Positions 13,136 through 24,046 of a stretch of DNA of 25,836 nucleotides are shown here, piece by piece. The position numbers and the translations under genes were made by a program. Where the stretch lies: assembly GCA_020283715.1 (NCBI GenBank), contig JAIQCW010000168.1:1-25836 (forward strand). The letters run 5' to 3'. The stretch comes from Cytauxzoon felis (Eukaryota; Apicomplexa; Aconoidasida; Piroplasmida; Theileriidae). A model generated the notes under the pieces. That model was not told the DNA's origin. It made no database searches and worked only from the letters and a program-made list of their open reading frames with translations. How positions within the stretch are numbered: position 1 is the stretch's first letter; every line of letters begins with the position of its first letter.

Positions 13136-13778
13136 ATGAGTTCTGAATTAAAAGTAGGATTACCAGCCCCTAGTTTTAAATGTGAAGCTGTGATGCCAGA
13201 TGGGTCATTTAAGGAGGTATCATCATCTGATTATTTAGGAAAGAAGTATGTATGCTTGTTTTTTTATCCATTGGATTTTACATTTGTTTGTCCAACAGAG
13301 ATTGTAGCATTTAATGATGCTATTGCCCAATTTGAGGCTAGGAATGTACAAATTTTAGGATGTAGTGTTGATTCTAAATTTTCACATCTTGCATGGAGGA
13401 ATACACCAAGAGATAAGGCTGGAATAGGAGTTGTTAAATTTCCTTTACTATCTGATATTACTAAAGAGTTATCAACACTTTATAATGTTTTAGTAGGTGA
13501 AGCCGGTATTGCACTTAGAGGATTATTTCTTATTGATAAAAAGGGTGTATTACAACATCAATTAGTTAATAATTTACCAATTGGTAGAAGTGTAAGTATT
13601 TGTTTACTATTTTTTAATTATAATTATTTAGGTTAATGAAGTGTTACGTGTAGTTGATGCATTACAAACTTTCGAAACTAAGGGTGAAGTATGTCCAGCA
13701 AATTGGAAAGCTGGTGACAAGGGAATGTTACCAACTAGTGAAGGTGTAATTGCTCATTTAACAACGAAATTACAATAA
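13136..13778 (+). CDS. Typical 2-Cys peroxiredoxin (thioredoxin peroxidase)
   Basis: It reduces H2O2 and organic peroxides using thioredoxin, a main cytosolic antioxidant in apicomplexans. Two exons (13136-13591, 13632-13778) are split by a 40-nt intron and give 200 residues, the usual length. Visible are [18 protein letters not shown], the peroxidatic-Cys motif [34 protein letters not shown], the GGLG-loop equivalent [15 protein letters not shown] (the normal GGLG is replaced here), and the resolving Cys [15 protein letters not shown]. The start [14 protein letters not shown] is an ATG; the upstream TTG is not needed. No targeting peptide is seen, so it is probably cytosolic. Its stop is only 56 nt from the stop of the convergent GNL3-like gene. 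Confidence 0.96.
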
Positions 13779-13834
13779 ATATTTTATGTGGATATTAAAA
13801 TAATGATCAACACATTAATAATAATTTAAATTTA

Positions 13835-16800
13835 TTATGTATATCTTTTTTTATTCTTTTTAGCTTGTTTCTTCCTCTATATGAGATTAGTAGCTTTAAA
13901 AAATAATTGTATTGCATACCATTTTATTTAATATTCCAAGTTTACTTTGTGGTAACTCTTCTTTTACATATTTAAATTCACGTTCATGTACATTACGTTC
14001 AACTTTCTTATTTTCTAATAATCTCAACTTCAACTAAATGAAAAATCATTATTATTATATAATATTCAACATACGTCAAGTGGTGTATTATAATATTGTA
14101 TATAACCTTTATTTAATGAATCAAAAAATATAATTGCAGCACCATTTAAATCTGGTGTACCATTTTTATTTAATTTACCCCTACTCGTAGCAAAATTTGA
14201 TAAATATTTAATATAATCCAATTCATTTACACTTAATAATGGAAATAATTTAGAAAATAATTCAATAGGATCTTTAAGATTCTTATAAATATCAATATAA
14301 ATCGATACACGATCATTATCATTAAATATTATACCAGGTGTATCATATATCTCAATATATTTATCAATTTTATATGATTCACTCTTTTTAGTTGAACCAA
14401 CTTGACCACTTATACTAGATAAACGTTTATGACCTAATCAATAATAATTCAATCATATAATATCATTACCTTTAATATTACGATGCGATTTTAGTAATAA
14501 TAAACAATTAATCAATGATGATTTACCAACATTAGGATAACCAACCACACATACCAATAACTTATTCCTATCATCACCAACCCTATTGAATAATATTAAA
14601 ACCTTAATTTCCATCCGAAGTTACATCCAATTCTTCTTCCACTCTAGGTCCAATAACTATCTTCTCCACTCGCCGTGGTGGCCTCACCACCTGAGGTCCA
14701 ATACGCCTCTCCTTGTCTTGCAGACAGCTCTTTTAATTACCTATCTCTAAAGAGTAAAGCCACTCCCGGAGATCGTGGCACTGAGGAAGGTAGTACTGGA
14801 CCTCAAGTGGAAGTGGAACCTGGAAGCGATCTACGGGAGCTGGAAGGGGAAATAATTAGAAGAGCTGTCTGCAAGACGAAGACAAGGTTGTAACCTCAGG
14901 TGGAGAAAGGGTTTCGAGTGAAATGGTAGTTAGGGTAGAAATTGAAATGGGTTATTTTCAGTGTATAGAATATAGATTAGACGAACCTGCTATAATTGGA
15001 GAGTATATTATAGAAATTTGTGATTCCAATAAGTTGTGAAGATGATTTTAATACGGCATCAGGTATTGAATTTATATTTTGATTTGTATAGAAATTAAAT
15101 CTACCGTAATTAGATAATTTAGTCTTTATTATAAACGTAGGATACTCATTCTTATAATAATTATACCATTCATTACATACAGACCTATATATATTCAAAG
15201 GTATATCACAACTAAGCAACTCTATATCCGAGGTCCAATCCTTCCATCTACCCATTTGCCGTTCCACCTGAGGTTACAACCTTATCTTCCACTCGCCGTG
15301 GAGGCCTCTTCCAATTACATATCTCTAAAGAGTAAAGCCACTCCCAGAGATCGTGGCGGAAGTGTTGTGATTGGACCTCAAGTGGTACCCGAGAGCGATC
15401 TACGGGAGCTGGAGGGGGAAGTAAATAGGAGAGCTGTCTGCAGGACGAATGAACGGTAGAGTGTATGAAAAGGTGGATTGGACTTCGAGTGGAATTGTAT
15501 ATATTTGTATACTTACGATGGAACAAGATCGCATTTATTGAGTAGTAGTATAATTTTTTTATTGAAATCTTTAGCGATTTGTTCGACTTTGTATTGTCGA
15601 TATGCTTGTGGATCACGTATATCGAGTATAAATACGATGACATTACATTTTTCTATTAATTGATAGACTTGAAATTTATCATGTGATTCCATTTTTATCT
15701 TTTGATGATGAAGATGATAATTCACTCTTTATCTCTTTTGTACGCTTCAAATTATTCAAAATATCCTTCTTAAATATACAATTCGGTATTTCTGGTATCT
15801 TCCTCTTCTTAACAACTAAAAAAAATATCAATATTTAAAATATAATTTACAATTCATTCCACTCGAGGTCCAATCCAACTCTCCTTTCCACTAGCCGTTC
15901 CACCTGAGGTCGTCTTGCAGACAGCTCTTCTATTTACTTCCCCCTCCGCTTCCCTGAGATCAGCTACGGGTGTAAACCTTAATGGAATAATATTAGCCTC
16001 AGCGAATTCATTAGTTTTAGCTTTTTTAGCATCATGACCACTCACTACTTCAACTCTAAAATTCCCCGCATTAGCTTCCTTGAAGTAATAACCGTTATAA
16101 TTATTCATACTATCTGCGGGAATAGGAGTAGTAGTATCAGGAGCAGTACCACTGCTGAGATTATATATTTTCTCGTGTCCTGTATACACCAACTTTTCCT
16201 TTTGAATATCAACCTTATTCAAAGCCATTTTATCAAATCCATTGGCTATATGTAGATTGACAAATATCACAGCAATTGTCAAGATTGAAAACGATATGCC
16301 AGTAGATATGAAAAGGACTATAAATTCCCCATTTATTGGGATAAATAACCCCATCAATATATAGAAGAATGATATTCCAGTCATTGTACCAGATATAACA
16401 AGAGATAATATAATAGGATTTGTTTTCCAACCATTTCTCCAACAATTCCATAGTTCCTTTTCAGCATCTTTAGTCATTTTATCAGCAACACCACCCCATC
16501 TCATGAAAAGATCCTCATTGGCGTTATTAATAGTTATAACACCTGAAGTAGGTAATGTCCAATTACCACCAGCATCCTTAGTAGGTGTCGCTGTACCGTA
16601 TGAATAGCTTATACTTGATGTATTCCTGAGATTAGTTGCATTTGTTTTCGTATTATTGGCTGCTCCTAGAATGTTTTTAAGATGAGCTCGAATCACAGTT
16701 CATAATATTAGCCCCAGCTATACCTTCTGTTTGATCACTAATATTAACATCACTTTTAACTCGTACTTGAGGTGCATTAGTATTATCCGCTGTCTTAAAA

Positions 16801-18273
16801 TGGTTATCGGTATCAACATTACTAGCATCAATTGTATTTTTACCACTAATTTGTTCACCACTACCATCTTGTTTAGGAGTGCTGGTATTTTTATCTGGAT
16901 ATAAAGTCATTCCATTGGTTGAATTGGTAAAGTATTCAAAATTTTCATTAGTTATGTTAATCTCATTAAGCTTCATCTTATCATGGCCATTAGCACGTAG
17001 AAGTGTAGAAATGTTCGAATAATGGAGACTGATGTGTATGGAATGAAAGCTACATACGTAAGATGCCACAACATATGTTCATGAGTCCTCCTATCCTTGG
17101 GTTGTATACGTTCATATTGATAATTCCACCATCTACCAGTTGGTCCAATTATAGGCTTATTGGTATCCCAATGAATATCCAATAGTGAAATAATATTAAC
17201 CTCAGCTAGCTCTTTAACCTTAGGTACTGTGGTCTCAGTAACTTCACTTTTGTCGTAACCTTTTCTAACAGCAGTTTGAAGAGCAGTTAGAGTATGAGTA
17301 GTGCTGCTACCATCAAGAATACCGACATCAGTCGCGTTTTTACGATTATCACCTTCAGGTTTACCACTAGCGGGCGTAATAGTCAGAGCAGTCCCATCAT
17401 TCCTCAGTGTAGTTTTATCCTGATGATTGCTTACGAGGATTCCAGAGAATATGCATAAATATGCAAAGCATGCAAGGGTTAATGAAAGTGGAGTCATAAT
17501 AATATCACCAAGATCATTCATAGCCAGAAATCTACGTGTAGAAATACCAATGATAGACAACAGTATTAATAAACCAAAGGCGGTACCAATAATGGATTTG
17601 GGATCCTTAATATACTTATCTAATTCTTTTTTAGCAGCATCAAATGTCTTTTTAAGTCCAACTTTAGCCGTTAAATACTCTGCAACTAAGGAAAATCTGT
17701 TAAATGTATCTGAACCTTTAAGGTCATCAAGAGTTTTCTTATCAGCAGTTGCATTATAATTGTTCCATTCTGTTATTTTTGAAACGTAAACTTAAAATGG
17801 TAAATTACCAACCTTTTCACTTGTAAGAACATGATTCACCCGTAGCTGATCTCAGGGAAGCGGAGGGGGAAGTAAATAGAAGAGCCACCACGGCAGTGGA
17901 AGAGAGGGTCGCACTTCAAGTGTATGCAATGGAGCTAAGGGACTTGGTGTAAATGTAAAAAATGGAGCTTTGATCAATATATATGTCAATTTAATAAAGA
18001 TGGAATAGTTTATAACTTGTTAAATTATTAGAAATTTTTAAGTTTAGTGATTGCGTAAAAGTGTAACGTACCTTGTTCACCTTTCTTGGCCAATTTTTTA
18101 ATTTTCTTTTTATGTGCAGATACCATGCGTTGGATCTAATGTTTAATAATATTTAAAGTGTAATTATATGACGTACATTATATTTCCTTGCTAATTCTTG
18201 ACGTTTAGAGCCTTCTGTATTGAGCATGAAGTTAAAAACCGAAAATTATAAACTCACTTTTAAGTTTAACCAT
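13835..18273 (-). CDS. GNL3/NUG1-type circularly permuted nucleolar GTPase, with giant intron
   Basis: A YlqF-related GTPase for 60S ribosome assembly (nucleostemin, Grn1, NUG1 group). The first exons (18273-18258 and the next two, down to 18072) encode [18 protein letters not shown] and [20 protein letters not shown], the basic GNL3 N-terminus. Intron 15816-18071 (2256 nt) then joins in phase to [20 protein letters not shown]. Permuted G-motifs follow: [27 protein letters not shown] (G4 first), then [16 protein letters not shown] (G1), [11 protein letters not shown] (G2), IEIYDTPGI (G3). The last exon is a short basic tail ending KKNKKRYT. A frame change near 15690-15760 fits a 58-nt intron (donor GTGAATT, acceptor TTTCAAG) and otherwise would be a frameshift. 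Introns 14583-14986 and 15185-15516 carry R12 and R13. Confidence 0.88.
14610..14904 (+). repeat. Modular repeat block R12 (GNL3-like intron)
   Basis: Order on plus: A-like, A, B, A, D, E, A, F-variant, D, A. Opposite to the host gene. E and F are in register ([15 protein letters not shown], then [18 protein letters not shown]). The host acceptor (TTCAATAG, 14583) is only about 20 nt beyond the block. Confidence 0.92.
15227..15493 (+). repeat. Modular repeat block R13 (GNL3-like intron)
   Basis: Order on plus: A, A, B, E, A, F-variant, D, A. Opposite to the host gene. It is open on both strands: plus 15256-15459 reads [16 protein letters not shown] and [18 protein letters not shown], and a minus frame crosses it without a stop. 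Confidence 0.92.
15854..17880 (-). CDS. Multi-membrane family protein nested in GNL3-like intron (possibly a captured or decaying copy)
   Basis: Not identified with certainty. It is like the lineage-specific multigene membrane proteins of Theileria-type parasites (Tpr/Tar style), but this is only an impression. Exon pieces read [20 protein letters not shown] and [18 protein letters not shown], then [20 protein letters not shown] and [20 protein letters not shown], that is, at least four membrane spans. Soluble segments contain repeated motifs: [27 protein letters not shown], and AEVNII, AGANIM, AEANII. Two frame changes can be bridged by tiny GT-AG introns (29 nt near 17045 and 34-37 nt near 16690). 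No in-frame ATG opens the first part; upstream the frame enters repeat R15. The C-terminus is repeat-encoded ([20 protein letters not shown] and onward) and stops at 15854. It could be an expressed gene, a captured fragment or a pseudogene. Confidence 0.5.
15858..15971 (-). repeat. Modular repeat block R14 (3' border of nested gene)
   Basis: Order on plus: A, B-like, A, D, reversed F, ending in CTACGGGTG where unique sequence begins. It lacks E. It supplies the last 38 or so codons of the nested gene and lies 42 nt from the GNL3-like acceptor. Its F points inward, opposite to R15. Confidence 0.9.
17838..17923 (+). repeat. Modular repeat block R15 (5' border of nested gene)
   Basis: Order on plus: F (starting ACCCGTAGCTGATCTCAGGG), B-like, degraded A (CACTTCAAGTGTA). 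With R14 it forms inverted F-B-A arms around about 1.87 kb of unique DNA. It is the shortest and most degraded of the blocks. Confidence 0.85.
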
Positions 18274-18309
18274 TATAAATTATTTTAAATTATTAATTTT
18301 ATTTATAAT

Positions 18310-19555
18310 TTACACTTTTGCCGGTATAACATCACCAGCATAATATATTTTATTGTAATCGTCAGGTTGAATCTATACGTGTAGTGTATCTCAACACGTA
18401 TAATACAATCACACATCCACCTCAATCCACCACTCTTTGAATATAGTTAACGAAAAGTCATACACCAAAGGTTAGCATCAACCTCCACCCGAAGTTACAG
18501 CCCCGTCTCCCACTAGGCGTTCCACCGTAGGTCCTGCCGTCAGCTTCTCTATTTACCTATCTCTAAAGAGTAAAGCCACTCCCAGAGATCGTGGCGGAAT
18601 TGAGGGTGTAAAGAATGTAACCTCAGGTGGATCCCGCAGCTGATCTCAGGGAAGCGAAGGGGAAGCTAAATAGAGAAGGCCACCACGCCTAGTGGAAGGA
18701 GAGGTAGAGGTAACCTCAGGTGGAGGAAAAGATGTTGTACCTTCGTGTAGGTAATCTCAATTTAGATCATTCTTCTTAGTCTCTGGATGTGATTTGACTT
18801 ACGCTTCCATTGATGTGGCATTGTTTGGTTTTAATTTTGATGGCTTTGGGTGTGATGATTTTATTTTTTACAATGATGATATTATTGATCTTTTCGAATT
18901 TCTTTTTGATATTCCAGCAATATTTAGCAAAAAATTCGTCACCTATGAGATTAATTGATATATTTGATCCAAATTTTGCCTAAATTTCTCAATTTAATGT
19001 TAAATTTTATCAAACTTCCATACATGATTTAATATTTCTGTGAATGAATTTGATTTTAAAATTTCTGGATCATCACATTCAAAATCTTGGTTGAACATAA
19101 CAGTGCCGAAATCGTTGAATATTGATCGATTTAATAGTACGATGCAGCTGTGTTGAAGTTAATGTTAAATAATTCTGAAATTTAGACGTACCCCTTTTTA
19201 GCACTTAAAGGAGTAAAATTGTAATATTTTACGTCATTACAGAGTTTAAGTTTAGAATTGACTTCAATTGCTTCATATTTTTCATCTTTACAATACTAAA
19301 TGAATAACATCAAATTACACATCACTTATAGACATACATTTAAAGCCTTGGAAACATCACCATCTTCTATATATATAATGTGTAAATTATATGAGTAATA
19401 TTTAATTTACCAGAGGTATAATTACAATTTATTGTAGCATCTGGAATAAAAATTAATAAAATGTGTAGAATAATAAACGTACTATTTATTATAAAAATAT
19501 CATCATCTAAAGAATTTATAAGCTTAAATAGAATAAATAATATATAAATTTCCAT
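18310..19555 (-). CDS. Small secreted protein of unknown function
   Basis: It starts with a hydrophobic signal peptide (MEIYILFILFKLINS). Six or so exons joined by introns of about 42-46 nt give roughly 210 residues: INNATINCNYTSEDGD, YCKDEKYEAIEVNSKLKLCN, DVKYYNFTPLSAKKGC, FGTVMFNQDFECDDPEIL, FAKYCWNIKKKFEKIN, TKQCHINGS and a last exon ending YYAGDVIPAKV. It has several cysteines and N-glycosylation-type sites but no C-terminal membrane segment or GPI signal. The cysteine spacing and the NFTPLSAKKGC segment are loosely like apicomplexan 6-Cys (s48/45) domains; I cannot confirm this. Intron 18373-18802 (430 nt) contains repeat R16. Only 36 nt separate its stop from the start of the GNL3-like gene on the same strand. 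Confidence 0.7.
18484..18724 (+). repeat. Modular repeat block R16 (secreted-protein gene intron)
   Basis: Order on plus: A, B-like, C, E, A, F, B, A. Opposite to the host gene. E and F are out of register here (TGA at the start of F). Terminal A modules are inverted (TCCACCCGAAGT and ACCTCAGGTGGA). Confidence 0.92.
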
Positions 19556-19639
19556 AAATTAATAAAAATTACTAGGATAATTCTCCTAAATAAATACCCA
19601 CAATTTCAATTACAAATATTGTACAAGGATTATAATATG

Positions 19640-22128
19640 TCAATTTATAATAAATTTTTGACGGAAACCTTTAGATTGCTCTGAATCTTCACGTTTCTCC
19701 TTCATTTCAAATATCAAAATCACCAAACCGAATGCAGCTAAACATGTTAATGTAGCTAACAATATAATCTTGATTTGCTTAGATGGACTTAATGATAGTT
19801 TCAAATACCATCTGAACAAGGTATATAATAAATAATAATATCAACAAACTCTGTAGGATATGATAATGGATATGGTATAACCATTACACTACAATTAGGT
19901 ATAATTGAAATCCACATATTACTATATTGTTTATTCCTACTAGGCATACCCAAATAAAATTCTTCTACATAATTATTAGTCTCACCAAGTCTATTAAGAT
20001 TAATATATAAATATAAAATAAACTAACCCAAATATATTAAATGGTGGTAACATTGGAGAATGAGCAGATTGTGTACGTAATGTAGCAGATTTTGGATGCT
20101 TTGTACCATCAAAATCAATCACTGTAATCTTATATGTAGGACCTATTAAATATTATTAATCAATCAATCATTAATCAATATACCTGGTGTATTATAACCA
20201 AATGACATCGAACGCTCAATCATTGTATTCTCTAGCAATACATTACGTGTAGTCACCTTCATAAATAAACCCACATGCTCATCCACCAAATTAAAAAAAT
20301 ATACCCTCATTTTCTTCGAATCATCACTAGTAAATACCATTAAATTTATCAAACCCTATATTCAATATTTACATGTAATTATAGAGAAGTAAAATACACT
20401 CGAGGTCCAATCCACCGAAGGTTATACCAACTCTCTTTCCACTAGACGTTCCACCTGAGGTTACATTCCTGCCGTCAGCCTCTCTATTTACTTCCCCCTT
20501 CGCTTCCCTGAGATCAGCTGCGGGTTCCACTTGAGGTTACATCCAACACATCCTTAGCACCATCTTCCATCATTCCCATGATGGATGATCCATCACTATC
20601 CTTCTCACCGCCACGATCTCTGGGAGTGGCTTTACCGTTTACGGGGAAGTAAATAAAAGAGCTCTCTGCAGGAGAACGCGAGGTTGTAACCTAGGTGGAT
20701 TGGATTGGACCTCAGGTGGAGGCGAGTAGAATAGATGTTGTAACCATGGGTGGAGAGGTCTTGTTGAAGTGATAAACATACATCTTCGAAGACATCGATA
20801 CCGGTGACTTTGTATATATGTTCATTATTGGAATAGAATTTGATTGGTATTTCGATTGGGTTTGAGAATTTGATAGTTTTATCGGTTCGTTCGATATTTT
20901 TAAAAATGTGGATAAATTCTTTATTATTGGATGTAGTTGCGATGGTAATATCTGTATATCCATTATTATTAAAATCAGCTGTATATAATGTGATTGGATT
21001 TTTATAATTTCCAATAAATTTATAATCTTTAAATGTAATAAGAGTAGAATTTTTATCAATAGGATTATTAAATTCCATAGGTGATGATATACACATATTT
21101 GTAGGATGTCTACAATCATGAAATAATTGTTTTTGCCATAATTTAGTACAAAATGGTATTTGTTTATTAAATGAGAATGTAATTTTTATATCATCTAAAC
21201 AATTACCATTATTATCTATATTATTACAATATGGTATAGCAATATCTATATTACCATCACCATTAAAATCATAAAATAATAATTGTCCATAATAATTTGG
21301 TAATGTTATAATAAAATTTTCTCTAGTATATACTAATTTTGTATTATTATATGATGATAACCATAATTCTATATATTTTTTATCTAAATTATTAATTATA
21401 AATATTAAATCTGCTCTACAATCACCATCCATATCAACAAATGCACATGAATGTGGTGATGGTATATATCCACTAATTTCACCTATAAATATACAATCTG
21501 GTATATCTTTTAATAAATATGGATAAAATTCACCATTATTAGCTATCCATACAAATATATGATTATCTAATGTTTGACATAATATATCTATTTGACCATC
21601 ACCATTAATATCTGCTATTAATGGATGTATAGATGTATATTTATAATTATTTAACATATGATTATTATTTATATTTTTTATATCATCTCTAGAATCCCAA
21701 TTAGATTCTAATATTAATTCACCATTTGATCTAAATAAACCTAATAAATAATAACCATATGTTGATAAATTTGATTTATTTAATACACTTCTTGTAGTAT
21801 CATTCTCATTCTTCATTATTAATAATACATCCAAATAATTATCACTATTCAAATCAGTTGCTACCAATCCTACTATAATACCATTAACATTTATTTTATA
21901 ATATAATGTATCATCCAATTTCTTAGATATACCTGTATATATATATATTGTACTCACCTTCTTATCATCATCCACATCATATGATATCAAATCTAATAAA
22001 CCATCATGATTATAATCACCCCAATCACCAGCCAATCCATCACCTTTAAATACTTTATCAACCTGAACCATTTTATAACATACCGTCAATGGTATTATCA
22101 ATAATATCCATAATTTATCTATAACCAT
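19640..22128 (-). CDS. ITFG1/TIP-like FG-GAP repeat type I membrane protein
   Basis: A homologue of T-cell immunomodulatory protein (TIP, ITFG1/LNKN-1), conserved in apicomplexans. The first exon (22128-20782, 449 codons) starts with a signal peptide ([19 protein letters not shown]). It then shows FG-GAP/integrin-type calcium motifs: [101 protein letters not shown], consistent with a beta-propeller. Later exons give [60 protein letters not shown], a membrane helix [20 protein letters not shown] and a charged tail. Total about 640 residues, the TIP domain order. Intron 20356-20781 (426 nt) contains R17; other introns are about 37-41 nt. Confidence 0.92.
20397..20754 (-). repeat. Modular repeat block R17 (ITFG1-like gene intron)
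   Basis: On plus: A, B-like, A, C, reversed F, A, reversed G, reversed inner E, then F-like outer sequence (ACGGGGAAGTAAATAAAAG) where E should end, D-like, A, A, A. The G-A-F part matches R11. E and F are out of register. Next to it, 20749-20781 nearly repeats the start of RPT3 intron 5. Confidence 0.92.
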
Positions 22129-22948
22129 TATTAAATTACACTCTATACCACTACATCTCTGATAATTTTAAATATATATGTAGCGATATAGCTAATCATA
22201 TCATTGACACATCATCAACATCCACAATTACAATTAAATACAATTTCAATTATACATATCCAATTATATGTATATACATATATTATCTATCATACTTTAT
22301 ATTCTAATCATCTCAATCTATAGATTCTATAACCCACAATGTCGTGATTATGACGGGGAACTTCAAAAATTTATATAGACATTAAAATTTACTCAATTCA
22401 TATTAATTTAATTATTTATATTTATTGTTTATACACTAAACTATATTTTCCAATTAAGTTTATTTTCTGACGACATGGAATGTGTCATGTGGCCACTCTA
22501 AAGGCGTCTACAGGGATTTCAAAACCCATGTTGCACTAATTACGCTTTATTATAATTTAAAATATTAATTAATTTTAACATGTTATTTATTAGTATATTT
22601 ACAAGTTTTGGGGTAATATGATTTCGTACCTATCAATGGAATCCTAGATCGAGATCTGTAAGGATATACTCATTTGATGGTGCATACTCTAATTTTTAAC
22701 CATATTAGAGACCTTACAATATTAAATAGATGTAATTTGGAAAGTATTGTAGAATTGTAGAGGATCCATTTGCAAGTGTGTGATAATACAATCATTTCAT
22801 CGTGATTTTCTGTCGTTGTCCAACATCTTCTGTTCACCCTTTAAAAGGATCTAAGGATATAGAGAATTAAGGGAAATTATACTCACTTGTCTAATTATAT
22901 TGATAAATCTCGAAATTGTTCCCTGATGAGAATATATTATAATGTAAA
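22129..22948. other. Intergenic region upstream of ITFG1-like gene
   Basis: These 820 nt lack repeat modules and supported ORFs. They hold the ITFG1-like promoter and the 3' UTR of the thioredoxin-like gene. A GC-richer island at 22470-22555 has short hairpins (GACAT/GTGTC, GGG/CCC) and could be a small RNA gene, but no tRNA or snRNA signature fits. Confidence 0.5.
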
Positions 22949-23896
22949 TCATCCAAAACTAACAGTCCCTCTATAAGTTGCATCAATCTCTTCAGGCTTC
23001 ATTTGAGATGGCAAACTTGAACTGAAGTTGTGATAATGAAGGCAAAGATAAATCTTCATCAACGATATGTCTAATCTACTACACCTTGTAATACACTAGA
23101 CGTTCCACCTGAGGTCCAGTACTACTCTTCATTCCACTCGCCGTGGTGGCCTTCTCATTTACTTCCCCTCGACTCCCATGGATCGTCTCGGATTCTTCGC
23201 CACGATCTCCGGGAGTGGCTATACTCTTTAGAGATAAGTAAATAGGGAAGCTGTCTGCAAGACGATGTAAGGTGGATTGGACCTCAGGTGGAGTTCTCTC
23301 CGATAGAATGATTGGAACCGTGATGAAACTTGATGGATTGAAATTCAAACATACTAAGATCGTTCACCTAGTGCCCATGCTTTGAAATTTTCAAATGTGG
23401 TAGCTCCGCAGATGTGTTTATGTGTTAATAGATTGTAATAATATGGCAATCCACCGCATTTTGTTAATTTATCCAGCTTCAACAATAGCTATTAGAGAGA
23501 TTAATTGATAAAAGTTATAATCTTACATTATAATTAGTTTTAATTGAGATGTATAATCTTTCAATGTGTACTCCAGTCTCTTTGATGACTTTATCTATTA
23601 TACTTTCCATATCCTGATGAGAATTCAATAAGAATTTAATGATTAATGCTCTTACATTGCAGAAATTGCAATCTTTGCTATGAAATGCCAATAAATATGG
23701 ATATTTACACTCTTTTCTTATAAATCCACATGAACAATTCAATGGATTCTATAAATTTTAGTATTAATAATGATAAATATACCTTTAACTTTACAGCAAT
23801 ATTACCTCCATATAATAGACCATATCTAATTGGTATAATCCTAGATTCTATTAATAATATACAATTTATAAATATATAAATTAAAATTTTTTTCAT
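22949..23896 (-). CDS. Secreted thioredoxin-like protein with CxxC motif
   Basis: Exon 1 encodes a signal peptide (MKKILIYIFINCILLIESR) and then IIPIRYGLLYGGNIAVKLK. Exon 2 gives NPLNCSCGFIRKECKYPYLL and AFHSKDCNFCNVRALIIKFL, where CNFC sits after a beta-strand as in thioredoxin-fold redox sites. Exon 3 gives LTKCGGLPYYYNLLTHKHIC then GATTFENFKAWALGERS, with GGLPYYYN in the place of the cis-Pro loop. After intron 23022-23354 (333 nt, holding R18) the last exon reads SSLPSQMKPEEIDATYRGTV and stops. The product, about 185 residues, enters the secretory system; an apicoplast or ER redox role is inference. It is divergent from the Tic22-like gene with 150 nt between starts. Confidence 0.72.
23094..23292 (-). 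repeat. Modular repeat block R18 (thioredoxin-like gene intron)
   Basis: Order on minus: A, D, E, F-variant (shortened, ATCCATGGGAGTCGAGG), B, A, A, B-like. A one-base loss inside F shifts and then regains frame relative to other copies. The host donor (GTATGTTTG, 23354) and acceptor (ACTTCAG, 23022) give an in-phase protein. Confidence 0.9.
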
Positions 23897-24046
23897 AATT
23901 TCCTCTAATTTTTTTATTTATTCATTATATTTTATATTTTGAAAATTTTTTATCCAATTTTAAATGAGATTCTTATGGTTTGTTCATTTTTCATTACAAT
24001 TTATATTTTAAAACATTTTTTTTATAAAATTCCAAGAAGATTTTAA
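23897..24046. promoter_or_regulatory. Divergent promoter region of thioredoxin-like and Tic22-like genes
   Basis: 150 nt between two opposed start codons, almost entirely A/T with T-runs. Both promoters probably overlap here, which would allow co-expression of two secretory/apicoplast candidates. No defined motif is visible. Confidence 0.45.

Noticed and set aside
14675..14893. Plus-strand open frames within repeats (also 9284-9523 and 11040-11231)
   Set aside because: They consist of repeat modules inside introns; they are reported as repeat coding potential, not as genes.
15248..15643. Long minus-strand frame of 131 codons
   Set aside because: It is mostly the reverse reading of R13 and overlaps a GNL3-like exon in another frame.
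15823..15857. Start of the GNL3-like gene at ATG 15857, overlapping the stop of the nested gene (ATGA)
   Set aside because: The true GNL3-type N-terminus is found at 18273 and joins in phase to the exon at 15815.
16034..16255. Plus-strand ORFs in the nested-gene region (also 17427-17759)
   Set aside because: Antisense shadows of the membrane-protein exons.
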